Positions 44,312 to 56,803 are shown, numbered from the stretch's first letter. The stretch is 64,000 nt of DNA from Chamaecrista fasciculata (GCA_003254925.1 QANZ01045097.1:25093-89092); one strand, 5' to 3'. Translations and numbers: made by a program. The notes: generated from the letters alone by a model not told the origin.

Positions 44312-47170
44312 CTAGGCAGGAATGACAGACATCTTGGCCTTTAGATCGTTGATGAAGCAATCCAAATTTTTGTGAGAAGATCCATTGGGAGTCAATGCAT
44401 CTCCCAATTTCTTCTTCATCTCCCTTATGGCCGTCTTAAATTCTTCTCTTGATTTTACATCCATCAAACGGCTCACATTCTCCGACACATCCTTCTTCGT
44501 GATTGGCCCACTAGGATCACCCAAATTGATCCCAATCTTCCAATCATCCACCACTAGCTTCCTATTGGTGAACTGATCCGTCAACAATGGGAAGCAAAGC
44601 AGAGGAACCTCACTCCATATACTTTCCAACGTGGAATTCCATCCACAGTGAGTCAAAAACCCTCCAATCGCAGGATGAGTCAACACCTCAATTTGACTAC
44701 ACCAAGGTATGATCATCGCACGGTCAGAAACCGCCTCTTCAAATCCAACGGGCAGGGGATGCTCATCTTCGGAGCTCACAATATCGGGTCGAACCACCCA
44801 AATAAAACGGACTTTACTGAGCAAAAGCCCGTTTGCTATCTCTATAAGGTCAGATTTGGGAACGTGAACGGTGCTACCAAAAGAGACGTACAAAACGGAG
44901 GCGTGAGGCTTGGAGTCGAGCCATTGGGTGCAGTCGGACTCGGACCATAGGCTCGTGGGTACGGTGCTTTTGGTGAACCCGAGTGGGAAGATGGGTCCGA
45001 TGGCGTAGAACGGGGTTTTAGATCGTAAAGCTGAGATGGTGTGTGGTTCGAGCTCTTGAACGGTGTTGCATAGAACGAAATCGGCAGAGAGAACGGAATT
45101 GAAGGCTTTGAATATGATTTGATGGCACACTGAAGATGTGTCCTTTTCTTGAAGATAAGACATCATGTCCTTGGGATGAATGGCTTTCACGCCCGGAATG
45201 TATTCTATGGAATCTTCACGGATATAATCTGATCCCCACGACAAATTAAAGTCATTTATTTATTTGGATAGTAAAAATATAATTTATGTAAATTCTAGAA
45301 ATCAAGTTTTGTGGTCGTGTCAGATAGCTGTCACTTCCACACGTGAATGACATGCATGCATACAGTACAATTATTTTTCGCAGTTCCAACATATATAGGC
45401 TCCGTTTGGTACGGAGGAAATGGGGTTTACATTGTAAAAGGGCACGGTTTTCAAGATTTTCATGTGTTTGGTATAGTAATTTGAGCTATGTAAAGTGAAT
45501 TACAATGTAAAGGGCTTTACATTACATAGGCCATTTTTCTTTACTTCACATTTCTGATGTAATTCAAGTCTACCTAGGGAATTATGGTAGAATTCCTAAT
45601 TTGCCCCTCTCACTCCCATCACATCTCCTTCCCAAAATGGTGAACAGCAGCGGCGGAAGGCGGCGCCGACCACCGTGGACGGCGGCGCCGACCACCGTGG
45701 ACCACCGTGGACGGCGTCGCCGACCACCGTGTACGGCGGTGGTTGGCGGCGGCGCCGGCAGTCTGGTGGTAGTTATGGGAAGGGCATTTTTGTCATTTTT
45801 TTCTATATCTATTTTACTTTCTTTCCCATACCTTTTTATACTAAACACTTTCAATCTTTACCTACTTTACATTCCCTCAACTACTTTTCCTTTCCCTCAC
45901 AATTTTTCCCTTGTAAAACCCTTTCCTTTACATACCCACAAGGGTACCAAACGGAGCCATAATGCAACTAGAACTAATTAACATGGTTCGAAAAATAACT
46001 TTGACATAGATTAATATATATGGAAGATAATGACGCAATTTTAGGACGAGTACAGGTTGAGGTTTTGAAAAAGAAAAAGTTTAAGTTGAGAGAGCAGACC
46101 AAAAGTTGAAGAACAAAACCAGTGTCAATATCAATGGACCCTCACATGCATATTTAAATTTTTTATTAAAAAATTTACGAATGTTTAATTGTTTTCTCGT
46201 TTTTCTAATGTCAGTATAATATACATATAAAAGTAAAAAACTTATTTTAGTTCTCCAATTATATGATGATTTCGCTTTAGTCTTAAACTTTATTTTTAAT
46301 TATGTTTTAGTTCCAAACTTTAAATTTTTTTTTGGTAGGAAAAAAAAACCGACATTTTTAATTTGTTTTACTACTAGTAGATAAAAAATAAATTTATCTC
46401 TAATTTATAATTAAAATAAATTTTTTTTTTTTATCTTTCAACTCAATTATTAAGATAAGGAAGAAAGAAGTAGATCGAGATAATGAAAAAATAATAATTT
46501 GAGGATCCAAACATAATTCACTAGTTCGATGACCAAAATGAAATTTTTTAATTTATTATCTGTATATATATGTTTGTGAATTTCATAGATGGATGTAATA
46601 AATGCAAATAGTTTTAGCAATTAATGACGTACCTTGATTATCAAAATGACCATTCTTTCTGAGAAGGTCCATGTGATAGTAAAGAGAGAAGACCAAAGCA
46701 GGCTCAGTCCAAAACGAAACATAGAGGAGACCAAACTTGTTAGCCACCACGGATGGCCACACGAAGAAAGTGTCGGCAATCAAGCACGTGACGGGCGGCG
46801 AGGTCACGTGCTTCAGCAGCTTCCCCACGAGCTCTTCCACGTGCGCCGGAAACTCGTGCAACAACGCTTCCATAAACTGTTGGTGGTTGAGAGAACGGTC
46901 ATACTCCACCGGAAGGCCGTCGGAGACGGTGGTGTAGCGTATGTCGAGGCCGGAATCTCGTACGGCGGAGAAGGGGTGGAAGGAGGCGGCGCCGGCGGCT
47001 TTGGAGGTTTGGTGGTGAATGGATTGGGTGTTGACGAAGGTGATGGTGAAGCCGTGAGATGCGAGCTTGATGGCCAGATGGACGGTCGGGATTACGTGAC
47101 CCAGGGTTGGGTATGCGATGATGATGGCGTGAGGCCGTTGTTGTAAAACATGTTCTTCTGAGTTTGCCAT
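44312..47170 (-). CDS. UDP-glycosyltransferase, UGT86A1-like (copy 1)
   Basis: Family 1 glycosyltransferase that moves a sugar from a UDP-sugar to a small acceptor; acceptor unknown. Two exons (minus): 46633-47170 and 44312-45228, joined G|AT in phase 1, giving 484 aa, the normal family length. Visible: catalytic-position His25 in TLGHVIP, Asp133 in CLIADTFFVWP, the UGT86A-typical EYIPGVKAIHPKDMMSYLQ, CNTVQELEPHTISAL, SVLYVSFGS, and the 44-residue PSPG box at 355-398 beginning WCSQIEVLTHPAIGGF, with HCGWNS at 373-378 and ending LLTDQ. The usual Gly before V/L-P in the box is Glu386 (SEVPLL). The 1.4 kb intron holds a MITE. Closest named relatives are Arabidopsis UGT86A1/A2 by motif memory. 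It forms a tandem pair with 51238-53727. Confidence 0.9.
45398..45958. mobile_element. MITE with GGCTCCGTTTGGTAC terminal inverted repeats, in a UGT intron
   Basis: The ends are perfect 15-bp inverses (GGCTCCGTTTGGTAC and GTACCAAACGGAGCC), flanked by ATA on both sides (45395-45397, 45959-45961), consistent with a 3-bp target duplication. Such ends occur in PIF/Harbinger- or hAT-type plant MITEs; the 3-bp duplication favours Harbinger. The core has an unusually GC-rich set of cggcggcgccgaccaccgtg repeats at 45645-45765. It lies wholly inside the intron of the first UGT gene. Confidence 0.8.
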
Positions 47171-48399
47171 TGTTGTCTTTGGAATTAATGTATGTGAATT
47201 ATTAACTTATTAATTCATAAATGGATCGAGCATGTATATGTAGAGTCAGTAGAGAGAGAGAGAGAGTGAGAGAGTGTGTGTTTCTTCTTATAGTAGGGTC
47301 TTGATTAGGTTTTAATGTTTTACTTTAAGGACGATCTACTTAAGGAGAGTGAGTAACCAGTGAGACAACTAGCACGTGACGGTGATGTACAATATGAATC
47401 TTGAAAATCTAAACACGTGATGTTATATAGTGAGTTGTCATTTTTAGTTCTATTTACAGCTCGATCCACAGCTAATCATTTTTCACTCAATAGTATACAA
47501 ACATTATACTTGTTCACTTAGTGGACGACTTTGTTTTTAATTACAATTTGTTTTTTTTTTTGCCTGAATTACAATTTTTTTTACATGACCATTATTTTTA
47601 TCACATTAATTTATTTGTAAATAATGAATTATTAAATATTTAATATAATTAGTTCACTTAAATAATTTATTTCATTTATAATTTTTTATTGGACTAATTA
47701 TATATGAAGAAAAATATGTAACTATTCTACTTATTACCGTTTAAGTTGACACTCATCAGGTAGCTAGTTTTAATTTAATTATCTAACATTGTTCAAGCTA
47801 TAATGAGAATCCTATAAGAGTTGTAATTGAACCCGAGATTACTGTACAAGAAAATCATGATGATGATGTTCCTCAATAGCCTCAAGAGTTATCCTTTAAG
47901 GCGATCTGTTGGGTAAAGGAAAAAGGCAATATATATATGATGCCCATATTATCTATCTTCAAGAGTACGTATTTATGATTTTGTTGTGAGACTGGCGGAT
48001 AATCGTACTAGCTAGTCAAGCTGGTTTACACATTATAGGGCCCGTCAAAGATGGTTGTTGAATAAAAAATAATGCATGTTCATGAAAAGTTCTGAAGTAG
48101 TTAATTAGTAGGTGGTTAATTAATTAATAAGTGTTCAACTTGCAAGCTTTTTTGTCCCTTTGTGTAACTGCGCTTTTGTTCTGTTTCTGTTGTTTTGTAA
48201 TGTATCGTCGATCTGGCATGATATCGCATATGCATGTATGAATCACGTTAGTTGAGACAGAATCTAATTGTCACTAATTTTTAGACTTTAGATATAAAGC
48301 CTATTGGTCTTGGTTAGCATGTTCCTCCATGTTTTTCTGATAGTTTTTCAGTCCCAATAAGAGCACTGTCATACCAGTATTCTCCAATAATGATGCTCT
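47171..48399. other. Upstream region of UGT copy 1 and intergenic DNA
   Basis: The first few hundred bases should carry the promoter and leader of the minus-strand UGT gene (a GA-repeat agagagagagag lies at 47252-47265). Beyond that the sequence is AT-rich. No further exon is recognisable. Confidence 0.4.
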
Positions 48400-48475
48400 C
48401 TCTCACACACACCCATATATATATATATATATATATATACATTAGTGCGTAGGAAGCATATATATATATATATAT

Positions 48476-48831
48476 CTTATATTATATGGCTCCACCCCTT
48501 TCTGGTCGTCCACATTTTAAAACTATAGTACAAAATTAATAATAAGAGAAAAATTATTATTTGATCCCTTCTTTTTTACTGTGTTAACAATTTAGTCCCT
48601 CATTTATTTTACATACATATTTGTGTGCCCGTTAGGGCACGCAAAGCCTCTAGTATATATATATGGCTCCACCCTTTTCTGGTTGTCCATGTTTAAAACT
48701 ATAGTCTATGAAATTAAAAATAAGAGAAAATTTACTATTTGGTCTCTCTTTCTTTACTAAGTTAACAATTTAGTCCCTTATTTATTCTACATATATATTT
48801 GCGTGCCCGTTAGGGCACGCAAAGCCCCTAG
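48476..48831 (+). mobile_element. Two tandem Helitron-like 3' ends (178-bp period)
   Basis: Both copies end in a perfect hairpin followed by a CTAG terminus and T. Copy 1 has GTGCCC-GTTA-GGGCAC at 48625-48640 and CTAG at 48650-48653; copy 2 has the 8-bp stem GCGTGCCC-GTTA-GGGCACGC at 48801-48820 and CTAG at 48828-48831. Each copy starts with atatatatatggctccaccc and shares a ttaacaatttagtccct stretch. The 5' start is unclear; tctctctcacacacaccc near 48398 is a candidate. No protein is encoded. Confidence 0.65.
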
Positions 48832-48953
48832 TATATATATATCCACTTGCCTATTGATGGATATTTTTTAATTAATCTAATATTATTGCATCTCCTGCGT
48901 GCGCAAGTTGTTATTAGTTTACAATTATCGAGATCGAGTTTTGTTTATATATA

Positions 48954-49332
48954 GGCAAAAACACTTATTTTGTCCCTAAACTTTACACTTGCTCTCAATT
49001 TCGTCCCCAATCTTTCTTTACTGTCAATTTCGTCCCCAATCATTTACATTTTCGTCAATGTTATCATTTGCTCTTACTTTAGCCAAATATTAATGACAGA
49101 ACCTATGTGGCTAATGATATACAATGTAAAATTGATAAAAAAAAAGAAACTCAAATGCTAACTCAAATTGAAAAACCGGATGCAGTCAGTCTTTAATTTA
49201 TTAAAAGAAGTTAGTTAAAGGATAAAATTGACGAAAACGTGAAATATTGAGGATGAAATTGACAGCAAAAACAGATTGGGGACGAAATTGAGAGCAAGTG
49301 TAAAATTTGGGGACGAAATAAATGCTTTTGCC
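48954..49332. mobile_element. Mutator-like MITE, 379 bp, with 9-bp target duplication
   Basis: Left end ggcaaaaacacttattttgt and inverted right end ggcaaaagcatttatttcgt are inverses with few mismatches, and inverted similarity continues through the 'caatttcgtccccaatc' words. TTATATATA stands on both sides (48945-48953, 49333-49341); because the flank is TA-rich this is weaker evidence than for the foldback elements at 34-35 kb. The same family is tandemly duplicated in QUA3-like intron 1 (20240-20950). Confidence 0.75.
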
Positions 49333-49401
49333 TTATATATATTTGTTTGCAATTTTGCATCCTCTTAATTGCGTAAAGCTTATTAATGGCGGCTTTTAGA
49401 G

Positions 49402-49995
49402 TGAGGTAAAGGTGGCAATCTCAACCTATTACCCACCAATCCAACCAACCCACGACAAAATTAACCAACTTCAACCTAACTCATTTAGATAATGGGTCAA
49501 GATGGGTTGGATCCAAAATTGATCCATTAAAATTGGGTTGGGTTGGGTAAAATCCATGGGTTACCCTACCTAACCCAAATTTGTATCAAAACTATGTAGT
49601 TTCATGAATGGGGTGAATATGAATTGTATAAATTTTTGCAAAAATTACAAAATGCCCCCCCAAATAATTTCAAAATTTACAAAAAGTCCCTAAACCATAA
49701 TTTTTTAGGACTAAAATGAAAATTATAAAGAAAATTTTGGACCAAATTGTAATTTTGAAAATATTGGAAAAAAGATAAAATTAAAAATTATCCTAAATTT
49801 GGAAAGTGAATGCATTTTAGTCCCACCAAACTGTGAGTTTAGTCGAAGGAAGATAAATTTTGCAAAATTTTGCAAAAATTATAGGATGCCCCTAAATATT
49901 TTCAAAATTTACAAAAAAGTCATTGGATCATGATATTTAAGGACTAAAATGAAAATTTTTTAAAAAAATTGGAGTCAAAATGTAACTTTTGAGTT
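49402..49995. repeat. Decayed non-autonomous element, relative of 13680-14515
   Basis: It begins ggtggcaatctcaacctatt and carries many aacccaaccc/gggttggg words, then aactatgtagtttcatgaat and repeated 'tttcaaaatttacaaaaa...' blocks. It matches the minus strand of 14515 down to about 13980. No coding capacity. Confidence 0.55.
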
Positions 49996-51237
49996 TACGA
50001 CTCTCTCTCTAAATAATAGATATGGGCCGATAATAGTATTTTTTTTTCTTAAAATTTATATTGATTTTTAATTTTAAGTTAAATTAAAAAATATCGTGAA
50101 ATTTGTCATTAATTTATTAAAAAAAAGTTAGTTAAGGATAAAATTGATTAAAATATAAAATATTTGAGATGAAATTGACAAAAGAATAATATTAAAGATA
50201 AAATTGAAAGATGATGTAAAATTTGGAGACCAACAGAATACTTTTACCGATGTATCTATTTTGGTCTCTAATATTTACCCTAAATTCTGTTTTGATATCT
50301 AACGTTTTTTTGTTCCTTTTCGGTCCTTAATATTTTTTAGAATTTTCATAATTATTCTTTAAATATTAAATGTAATTATATCTCTCTCGTTTCAAATCCA
50401 AATGTAACAAAAGTGGAGCTACAAACTACTCTCGATAAATTCTTTCTCTATCTAATTAGAAATCCTTGATAAATGATGTCAAATAGACAAATAGCGTACT
50501 TTGAAAGTTTTATTACCAAAAGTTGTTTTTTATATCCATAATTAGATATTGTTGGAGGACTCGTAATAAGATTTTTTAATGGAAAAAATATAAGAATGAG
50601 ATGGTTGAGACTTTTTTTTTGTCTATACTCTAGAAAAAAATTTCAATATTTGAATCGAGGATTCACTCTGTAAGACTTATTTGATTAAGTTTGGTCAAAA
50701 AATCAATATTAACTTTTTAAGTATTATTTGATCTCGTTTTTGTCTTCCAACTAGATAAAATAAATTTATCGAGAGTAATTTGCAACTCTGATTTCGTTGC
50801 ATTCAAACTTGAAAACATGAGAGATATGACCAAATTTATAAAACAATTGACCCATTTTCAGACTCGATTTCATGTTCAATTTGATATTATTTATTAATAA
50901 CTCTAACTAGAAAAAAAAAACTCATGGAATTTTTCTTGTACGTAGCTTTGATTTCATCACGTTTGAATTTCAAACGAAGAGATATAACTACATTCAATAG
51001 TTAAGGACCAATTATAAAACATCTAAAAAAATATTAAAGACCTAAACGGCAAAAAAGAAATCATTAAGGACCAAATCAGGGTTTTGATATAGTGATTCAG
51101 GCAAAACAAAAAGTACAATATTATAGTGATAGTTTTTCATTTCTTTTTGGTACATAAACATCACACAGATAATAGATCCTTTTGAATATGCCCATATTAT
51201 CAAGTAGGTAGATTCAAACCCAAAATATTTGCTTAAG
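49996..51237. other. AT-rich intergenic DNA, 3' side of UGT copy 2
   Basis: No exon recognised beyond the UGT stop codon at 51238. The first part (50040-50240) continues 'aaaattgacaaaa' MITE-like words, and 50400-50830 contains a loosely inverted pair (tacaaactactctcgataaa and tttatcgagagtaatttgca) suggesting an old palindromic element of roughly 400 bp. Confidence 0.4.
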
Positions 51238-53727
51238 CTAGTAGCCATTATTGAAGTTGTTTGATGCGTGAGATGGAGGATCATCAGAACCAGAAATCCT
51301 GACCTTCTGATCGTTGATGAAGCTTTCCAGATTTTTCTCAGAAGATCCATCGGTGGCTACTGCATCTCCCAATTTCCTCTTGATCTCTCTCACAGCCGTC
51401 TTGATTTCTTCTCTTGATTTCGCATCCATCAGACGGCTCACATTCTCCGACACATCCTCCTTCGTGATTGGCCCACATGGATCCCCCAAATTAATCCCAA
51501 CCTTCCAATCATCCACCACTAGCTTCCTATTGGTGAATTGATCCGTCAACAATGGAAAGCAAAGCAGAGGAACCTCACTCCACACACTCTCCAATATAGA
51601 ATTCCACCCACAATGAGTCAAAAATCCTCCAACCGCAGGATGAGTCAACACCTCAATTTGACTACACCAAGGTATGACCATCGCACGGTCAGAAACTGCC
51701 TCTTCAAATCCAACGGGCAGGGGATGCTCATCTTCGGAACTCACAATATCGGGTCGAATCGCCCAAACAAAATTCACATTACTAAGTAAAATCCCGTTCG
51801 CGATTTCTAACAGGTCCCGTTTCGACAGGTGGGCGTAACTACCGAATGAAATGTAGAGGACGGAACCATGAGGTTTGGAATCGAGCCATTGGGTGCAGTT
51901 GGACTCGGACCATAGGCTCGTGGCGACTGCACTCTTGGTGAAGCCAAGTGGGAAGATGGGTCCGATGGAGTAGAACGGTGGCTGAGCTGGCAAACCAGTG
52001 ATGGTGTGAGGTTCGAGTTCTTGAACGGTGTTGCATAGCACGTAATCCACGTGTCTTACGTCGTTGAAGGTTTTGGAGATGATTCGGTGGGTCACTGTTG
52101 ATGTATCGGTGGCTTGAAGATAAGATGGCAAGTGTTTAGGATGGATGGATTTCACGCCGGGGATGTAGTCAATCAAGTCTTCACGCTTATCTAATTAATG
52201 TGTTAAGTACATTTAGATGTCAATAGACACCTTATATATGATAGTCATGAACAAGAAACGAAGATTTGACTTAAATTGCAATGATACGGGCTATTTTTAT
52301 GACTCAATAAGGCAGAGATTATTATTATTTTTATTTTATATGTAAAATGGAGAACAGACAAAAAAAAATAAAAGAAAATTAGAGATTTTTCCAATCATTC
52401 AAATTCTTCGTGGCATAAATAAATTTGTCAATGGATTAATGGAGCCAGAGAAATATATTCTTGAGTGAAGACAAAGTCAACTAAGGGGCTGAGCTTGCCA
52501 TTAGCTATTATTAGTGTTTTTGGGTTGTGTTTTTTTTTTGGCTTGGTTTGGGCTTTTCCTTTTTCGTGTCTTGACCCAAAAGAAGACAAACTAAAAAAAA
52601 AGTTAGTGAATAATGTATAATATATATATATATATGGAAAACATTGTTGATAGTTTGTTTGAAGTTTGAACCAGTAACTAATTTTAACTTTTAATAATTT
52701 TATTATTTCAAATTTGATATATAAATATTAAAAGGTATAAATATAAATTTTAAAACAATGAATAATATGACAACTCTTCAAAAATCCTAGTTTTTCATAA
52801 TAAAAACAAAAACATATTGATTGCACCATAGACCATAGTTGATAGGTCTCATCATTCATGTGATATAACTTTTGTGAAAGGACGTTGTAATACTTATAGG
52901 ATTTAAGAATTATTCTGGATTCCTTAATTTGTCCCTGTCTAATCTTGTTTAATTTAGGCGGCCCTTCAAATTTCAACCATAAAAAAGAAAAAAGAATTAT
53001 TCTGGCTTCAAAAAAACAAAGAAAAGAAACATCATAGAAAAATTAATATTTATAGTTAAAGAGCACTATAGAAATTAAGTATAGAGACAAAAGTGGCATC
53101 AATTCGAACTAGTAAACTAAAACTCTATTAAATGAGGAAAATTAAGTAAAATAGAAGGTAAATAATTAGTAGTAATTTACCAGGGCAATCATAGTGACGG
53201 TTGTTTTTGAGGAGGTGGATGTGGAAGTAAAGAGAGAAAACCAAAGCAGGCTCAGTCCAGAAGGAAGCAGAGGAGAGACCAAACTTGTGAGCAACGACGG
53301 AGGTCCAATGGAAGAAAGTGTCAGCAATCAAGCACGTGACCGGAGGATCATCCACGTGCTTCACAAGCTTCACTAGGAGCTCCTCCACGTGCGCCTGAAA
53401 CACGTGCAACAATGATTCCATGAAGGGGTCGTGGTTAAGGGAACGGTCATACTCCACCGGAAGCCCGTCGCACACGGTTGTGTAGCGTATGTCGAGCCCC
53501 GACGACTCTCGTACGGCGGCGAAGGGGTCGAAGGAGGCGGCGCCGGCGGCTTTGGAGGTTTGGTGGTGAATGGATTGGGTGTTAACGAAGGTGATGGTGA
53601 AGCCACGTGAGGCTAACTTGATGGCCAGATGGACGAAGGGGATCACGTGGCCTTGTAATGGTAGTGGGAATAGTATGGCGTGAGGGCGTCCACCTTGTTG
53701 GAACTGAGTTTCTTCTGAGTTTGCCAT
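51238..53727 (-). CDS. UDP-glycosyltransferase, UGT86A1-like (copy 2)
   Basis: Paralogue of the gene at 44312-47170 with the same strand, the same single intron position and phase. Exons (minus): 53181-53727 and 51238-52190, giving 499 aa. ATG 53725-53727 (MANSEE) is chosen because the other copy starts identically; upstream codons contain no earlier ATG in the visible frame. Visible: His27 in LQGHVIP, Asp136 in CLIADTFFHW, DYIPGVKSIHPKHLPSYLQ, CNTVQELEPHTITGL, SVLYISFGSYAHLSKRD, and the PSPG box at 357-400 starting WCSQIEVLTHPAVGGF with HCGWNS. Glu again replaces the usual Gly before V-P (WSEVPLL). The C-terminal tail is about 15 residues longer than in copy 1. Acceptor unknown; the sequence shows no frameshift or stop. 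Confidence 0.9.
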
Positions 53728-53776
53728 GGCTGGTTTAGTGAGCTCTAGCACCAATTATTAAAGACGCACACACAAA

Positions 53777-53788
53777 CATATATATAGG
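53777..53788 (-). promoter_or_regulatory. Candidate TATA box of UGT copy 2
   Basis: On the minus strand ACCTATATATATGTTTG lies about 50-60 bp upstream of the start codon, which would give a short leader of about 20-30 bases. AT-rich surroundings make this a weak call. Confidence 0.35.
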
Positions 53789-53997
53789 TGTTAAGACTTT
53801 AGAGTATTAACGTTGTGAAATTCGAGAGTTGTAAGTAAATTTATACAAGGGGTAAATTCCAATTGTCAAGTATGTAGGATAAAATTGACACATATATATT
53901 ACTTTAATTGTAAAATTAAATTAATGTAAACAAAAATATGAAATAATATAACACTATTATTCAAAATTCAAATAGTCATAAATTTATTATCTTATTA

Positions 53998-54390
53998 TCC
54001 AAGTGTAAATTTGGTCTCATATTTTTTACTCAGTTTCCAATTTGGTCTTGTATCTTCTTTGGTTGCACTTTTGGTCACATATCTTTACAAAAGGTCTCAA
54101 TTTGGTCATATATCTTTTAGTCAAGTTGCAGAATTAGTCCAATATATTTGCAAAATGATCAATTGTTAGTTAATTCTTTTACAAAGATATAGGACCACTT
54201 ATGCACCTGACCCAAAGATATATGACTAATTATGTGATTGACCCAAAGATATGGACCAAATTTGAAACAAAAAGATATGAGATCAAATTGGGATCTGACC
54301 CCAAGATATGAGACAAAAAATGCAACAAAAAAATATGGGACCAAATTGGGAACTGAGCAAAAGATATGGGACAAAATTTGAATTTTGGCA
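53998..54390. repeat. Palindromic MITE-like element with 'ggtctcatatctt' words
   Basis: Left side text (gtaaatttggtctcatattt... ggtcacatatctttacaaaa) returns inverted on the right (aaaagatatgggacaaaatt... gaccaaattgggaactgag). The design is like the foldback elements at 34-35 kb, but termini and target duplication are not clear. Confidence 0.6.
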
Positions 54391-56084
54391 AAAAATTTAA
54401 CACTTTGATGTGAACTCGTCGAGTTTAAGGACGAGTTCACACGAGTTTACAATTTTGCTGCGAGTTTACCCGAGTTCAAGTCATTTACGAGTTTATGACG
54501 AGTTTGCTCGAAATTAGGGGGTAAACTCGATGAGTTTACAAGTTTAGTTTATAGATGAGCCAAAGGTATATTAAGATGTGAAAAGAGGGGGCAACCAAAT
54601 AGAGCTGAAGGAGGACAATCATAGTTGAAAACTGATGAACAATTTAATATGTGATTAAATTGTTTTAATCACTCATAATGTTGTCCAATGTTTCTTTCTA
54701 TGCTGGCTCATTATATTTGTTTGTGTTAATTTTCACATCAATTCACTGATATTTTATCTTCTGCTATTTTGTGTTCTTGTTGAAATATCAAGAAGAATTT
54801 GTTTAATTTTAAGGAGTGTCGCTTTCTGATTTACTATGCGGAATAAACTATTAAGGACAATGTTTTTATGTTATGACGCAACTCATCAAACTATATTTTA
54901 TTGTGCATTTTTCGTGCATACGAATGAATCTCTAATGGTGCTAACTTATGATTCCATATTATTGTCAATTTCCATGGCCCATGTCATGTGTGTATGGGGT
55001 GGGGAATTGATATTGGCTTATGAGGGCCGGCCATCAACAAAAAATATCTTCATCCACACATATTTATAGTGGGGTGGGGAATTGATATATATATATATAT
55101 ATATATAGTGGTGAAAGAAAACGAAATGAAGAGAGGTGTATTATTAAAGAAGGTATATATAATTATTATTAATTAAGGTGAAATATATAGGATACATGAT
55201 ATGCTATTGCTAGATAAATACAAATACGTACTGGTAGTGAGTAGTCGGTGTCTCGGTGATGATGAGTAGTGCAACTTGGTTCAATAATTGAAACCTACCC
55301 TGCCCTACATTCATTTGGTTCCATATCAAATATCAATTATATATGTACATATAAAAAATATAAATTAGTTTATCTTTATTTTCAAAAATGTAAATAATAT
55401 GATTTCATCTTTATTTTTATTATAAATTAATAAAAACACAGTTAATAATCATTATTTAGATTTTCATGATAATTTATATTATTTTTTATCATTTTTAATA
55501 TTTCATTTTGATATGAGATTTCAGAAAATAAAAAATTATATGATAATATAGATATATGGAAAATTACTATGAAGTTTGTACACTTGATTTTGACAGCAAG
55601 TCATCGTGTTAGATATGTGTCTATGTCCAACCTTCATACAACACTCACACAACACATATTTATAAGTTTTAGAATATAAAATCATTTTTTTGTGACTTTA
55701 TTATAAACAATAGAAAATAATATCACTTATGACATATATTATGAATATTTTATGAATAAATATTATAATTTTTAAAATTTTTATCAAAATTAATAGATTT
55801 TTAATTGTTCGTATATAAAAATATATGTCATATTGTATCATATAATTTTAAAAATTTAACTAGGTCTCTATTTGTATTCATATAATGTTTTGTATATGTG
55901 TGAATGTCTATGGTTGATAAGCAAATATATATAGCTTTTAGTTTGATGAGAAATGTTTGGCCATCTTGGCTTAGCTTGGTTCGATATATATATAATGCCA
56001 AATATAACAGACACAACTTTCTTTTTTAGTAAATTTACATTTTGGACCATCTATATATATCTGAACCTGAGTAAATGTCATTCC
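54391..56084. other. AT-rich intergenic DNA
   Basis: No gene recognised. At 54420-54545 the words 'gagtttac/gacgagtt' recur irregularly. A ggggtggggaattgatat phrase occurs twice (about 54997 and 55072) near a (TA)n run at 55086-55108. Confidence 0.45.
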
Positions 56085-56545
56085 GTCCGTTCACAATCGA
56101 CAGGTGGATCTGCAGCATGGTGCAAAAAGTCGGACCGACCATTAATCCGGTGGAAGGTTTGGGTCACTGGTTCAATGGTTCAACCGCAGGATCACTTGCG
56201 GTTGAGCCAGTTTACTTAAAAAATACATTTTCAAATATACATATTCATTAAATACATATTAATACCTTACAATAATTTAAATATAAAGTAAAAACTAAAC
56301 ACTTTAGTACCATTTGGAACTATTTTTCAATTTTAACCATAATAAATTTTGTACAAATTATATATTGACTCCAAAATTTTTTTAGTTTTCATTTTAGTCC
56401 CTAGATAATATGTATCCACATCCAGGGGCTAATTTGTAATTTTTTAAAATTTTTTTAGGGTCAATATGTAATTTTGCAAACTTTGGCGGGTCAAACCGGT
56501 TCACGGTTCAGTCTACCGGTTCAACCGGTAGAGAGAGAGCTTTTG
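56085..56545. repeat. Dispersed repeat with GGTTCAACCGG words
   Basis: Both ends carry 'ggttcaa/ttgaacc' and 'accggt' words (56150-56215 and 56488-56530) around an AT-rich core. The core 56310-56475 contains an inverted pair (ttttcaattttaaccataat... and ...gtcaatatgtaattttgcaa) related to 7800-7980. Similar border words recur at 1147-1250 and 58555-58735. Confidence 0.5.
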
Positions 56546-56549
56546 TGTT

Positions 56550-56803
56550 TTGGGCAAATTTACTTTCTTTTTTTACGTTTTGATCCTATTATAAAAAGAA
56601 AAGGACCTTAATATAAGAAAATAAAATTTTTAGGGATGAAAATTTATTTTTCCTTTTTTTTTTAACGGAAAAATGGATGAAAAACGTTAGAGGGACCAAC
56701 TTTGACAAGTTTTTAATAACTGAGGGACCAATATGGAATGAAAAATAACTGAGGGACCTATTTAGAACAATGAGCATAACAGAGGGACCAAAATAGGACT
56801 TTG
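56550..56803. repeat. Isolated right end of the 5260-7344 Mutator-like family
   Basis: From gggcaaatttac to gggaccaaaataggactttggc this matches the right arm of the 5260-7344 element (7075-7344) in the same orientation with modest divergence. No matching left arm is visible nearby, so it is a truncated copy. Confidence 0.75.

Noticed and set aside
45582-45981. GC-rich frames on both strands rich in Arg/Pro
   Set aside because: They are translations of the GC-rich repeats in the MITE core; overlapping open frames on both strands are expected from triplet-like GC repeats.
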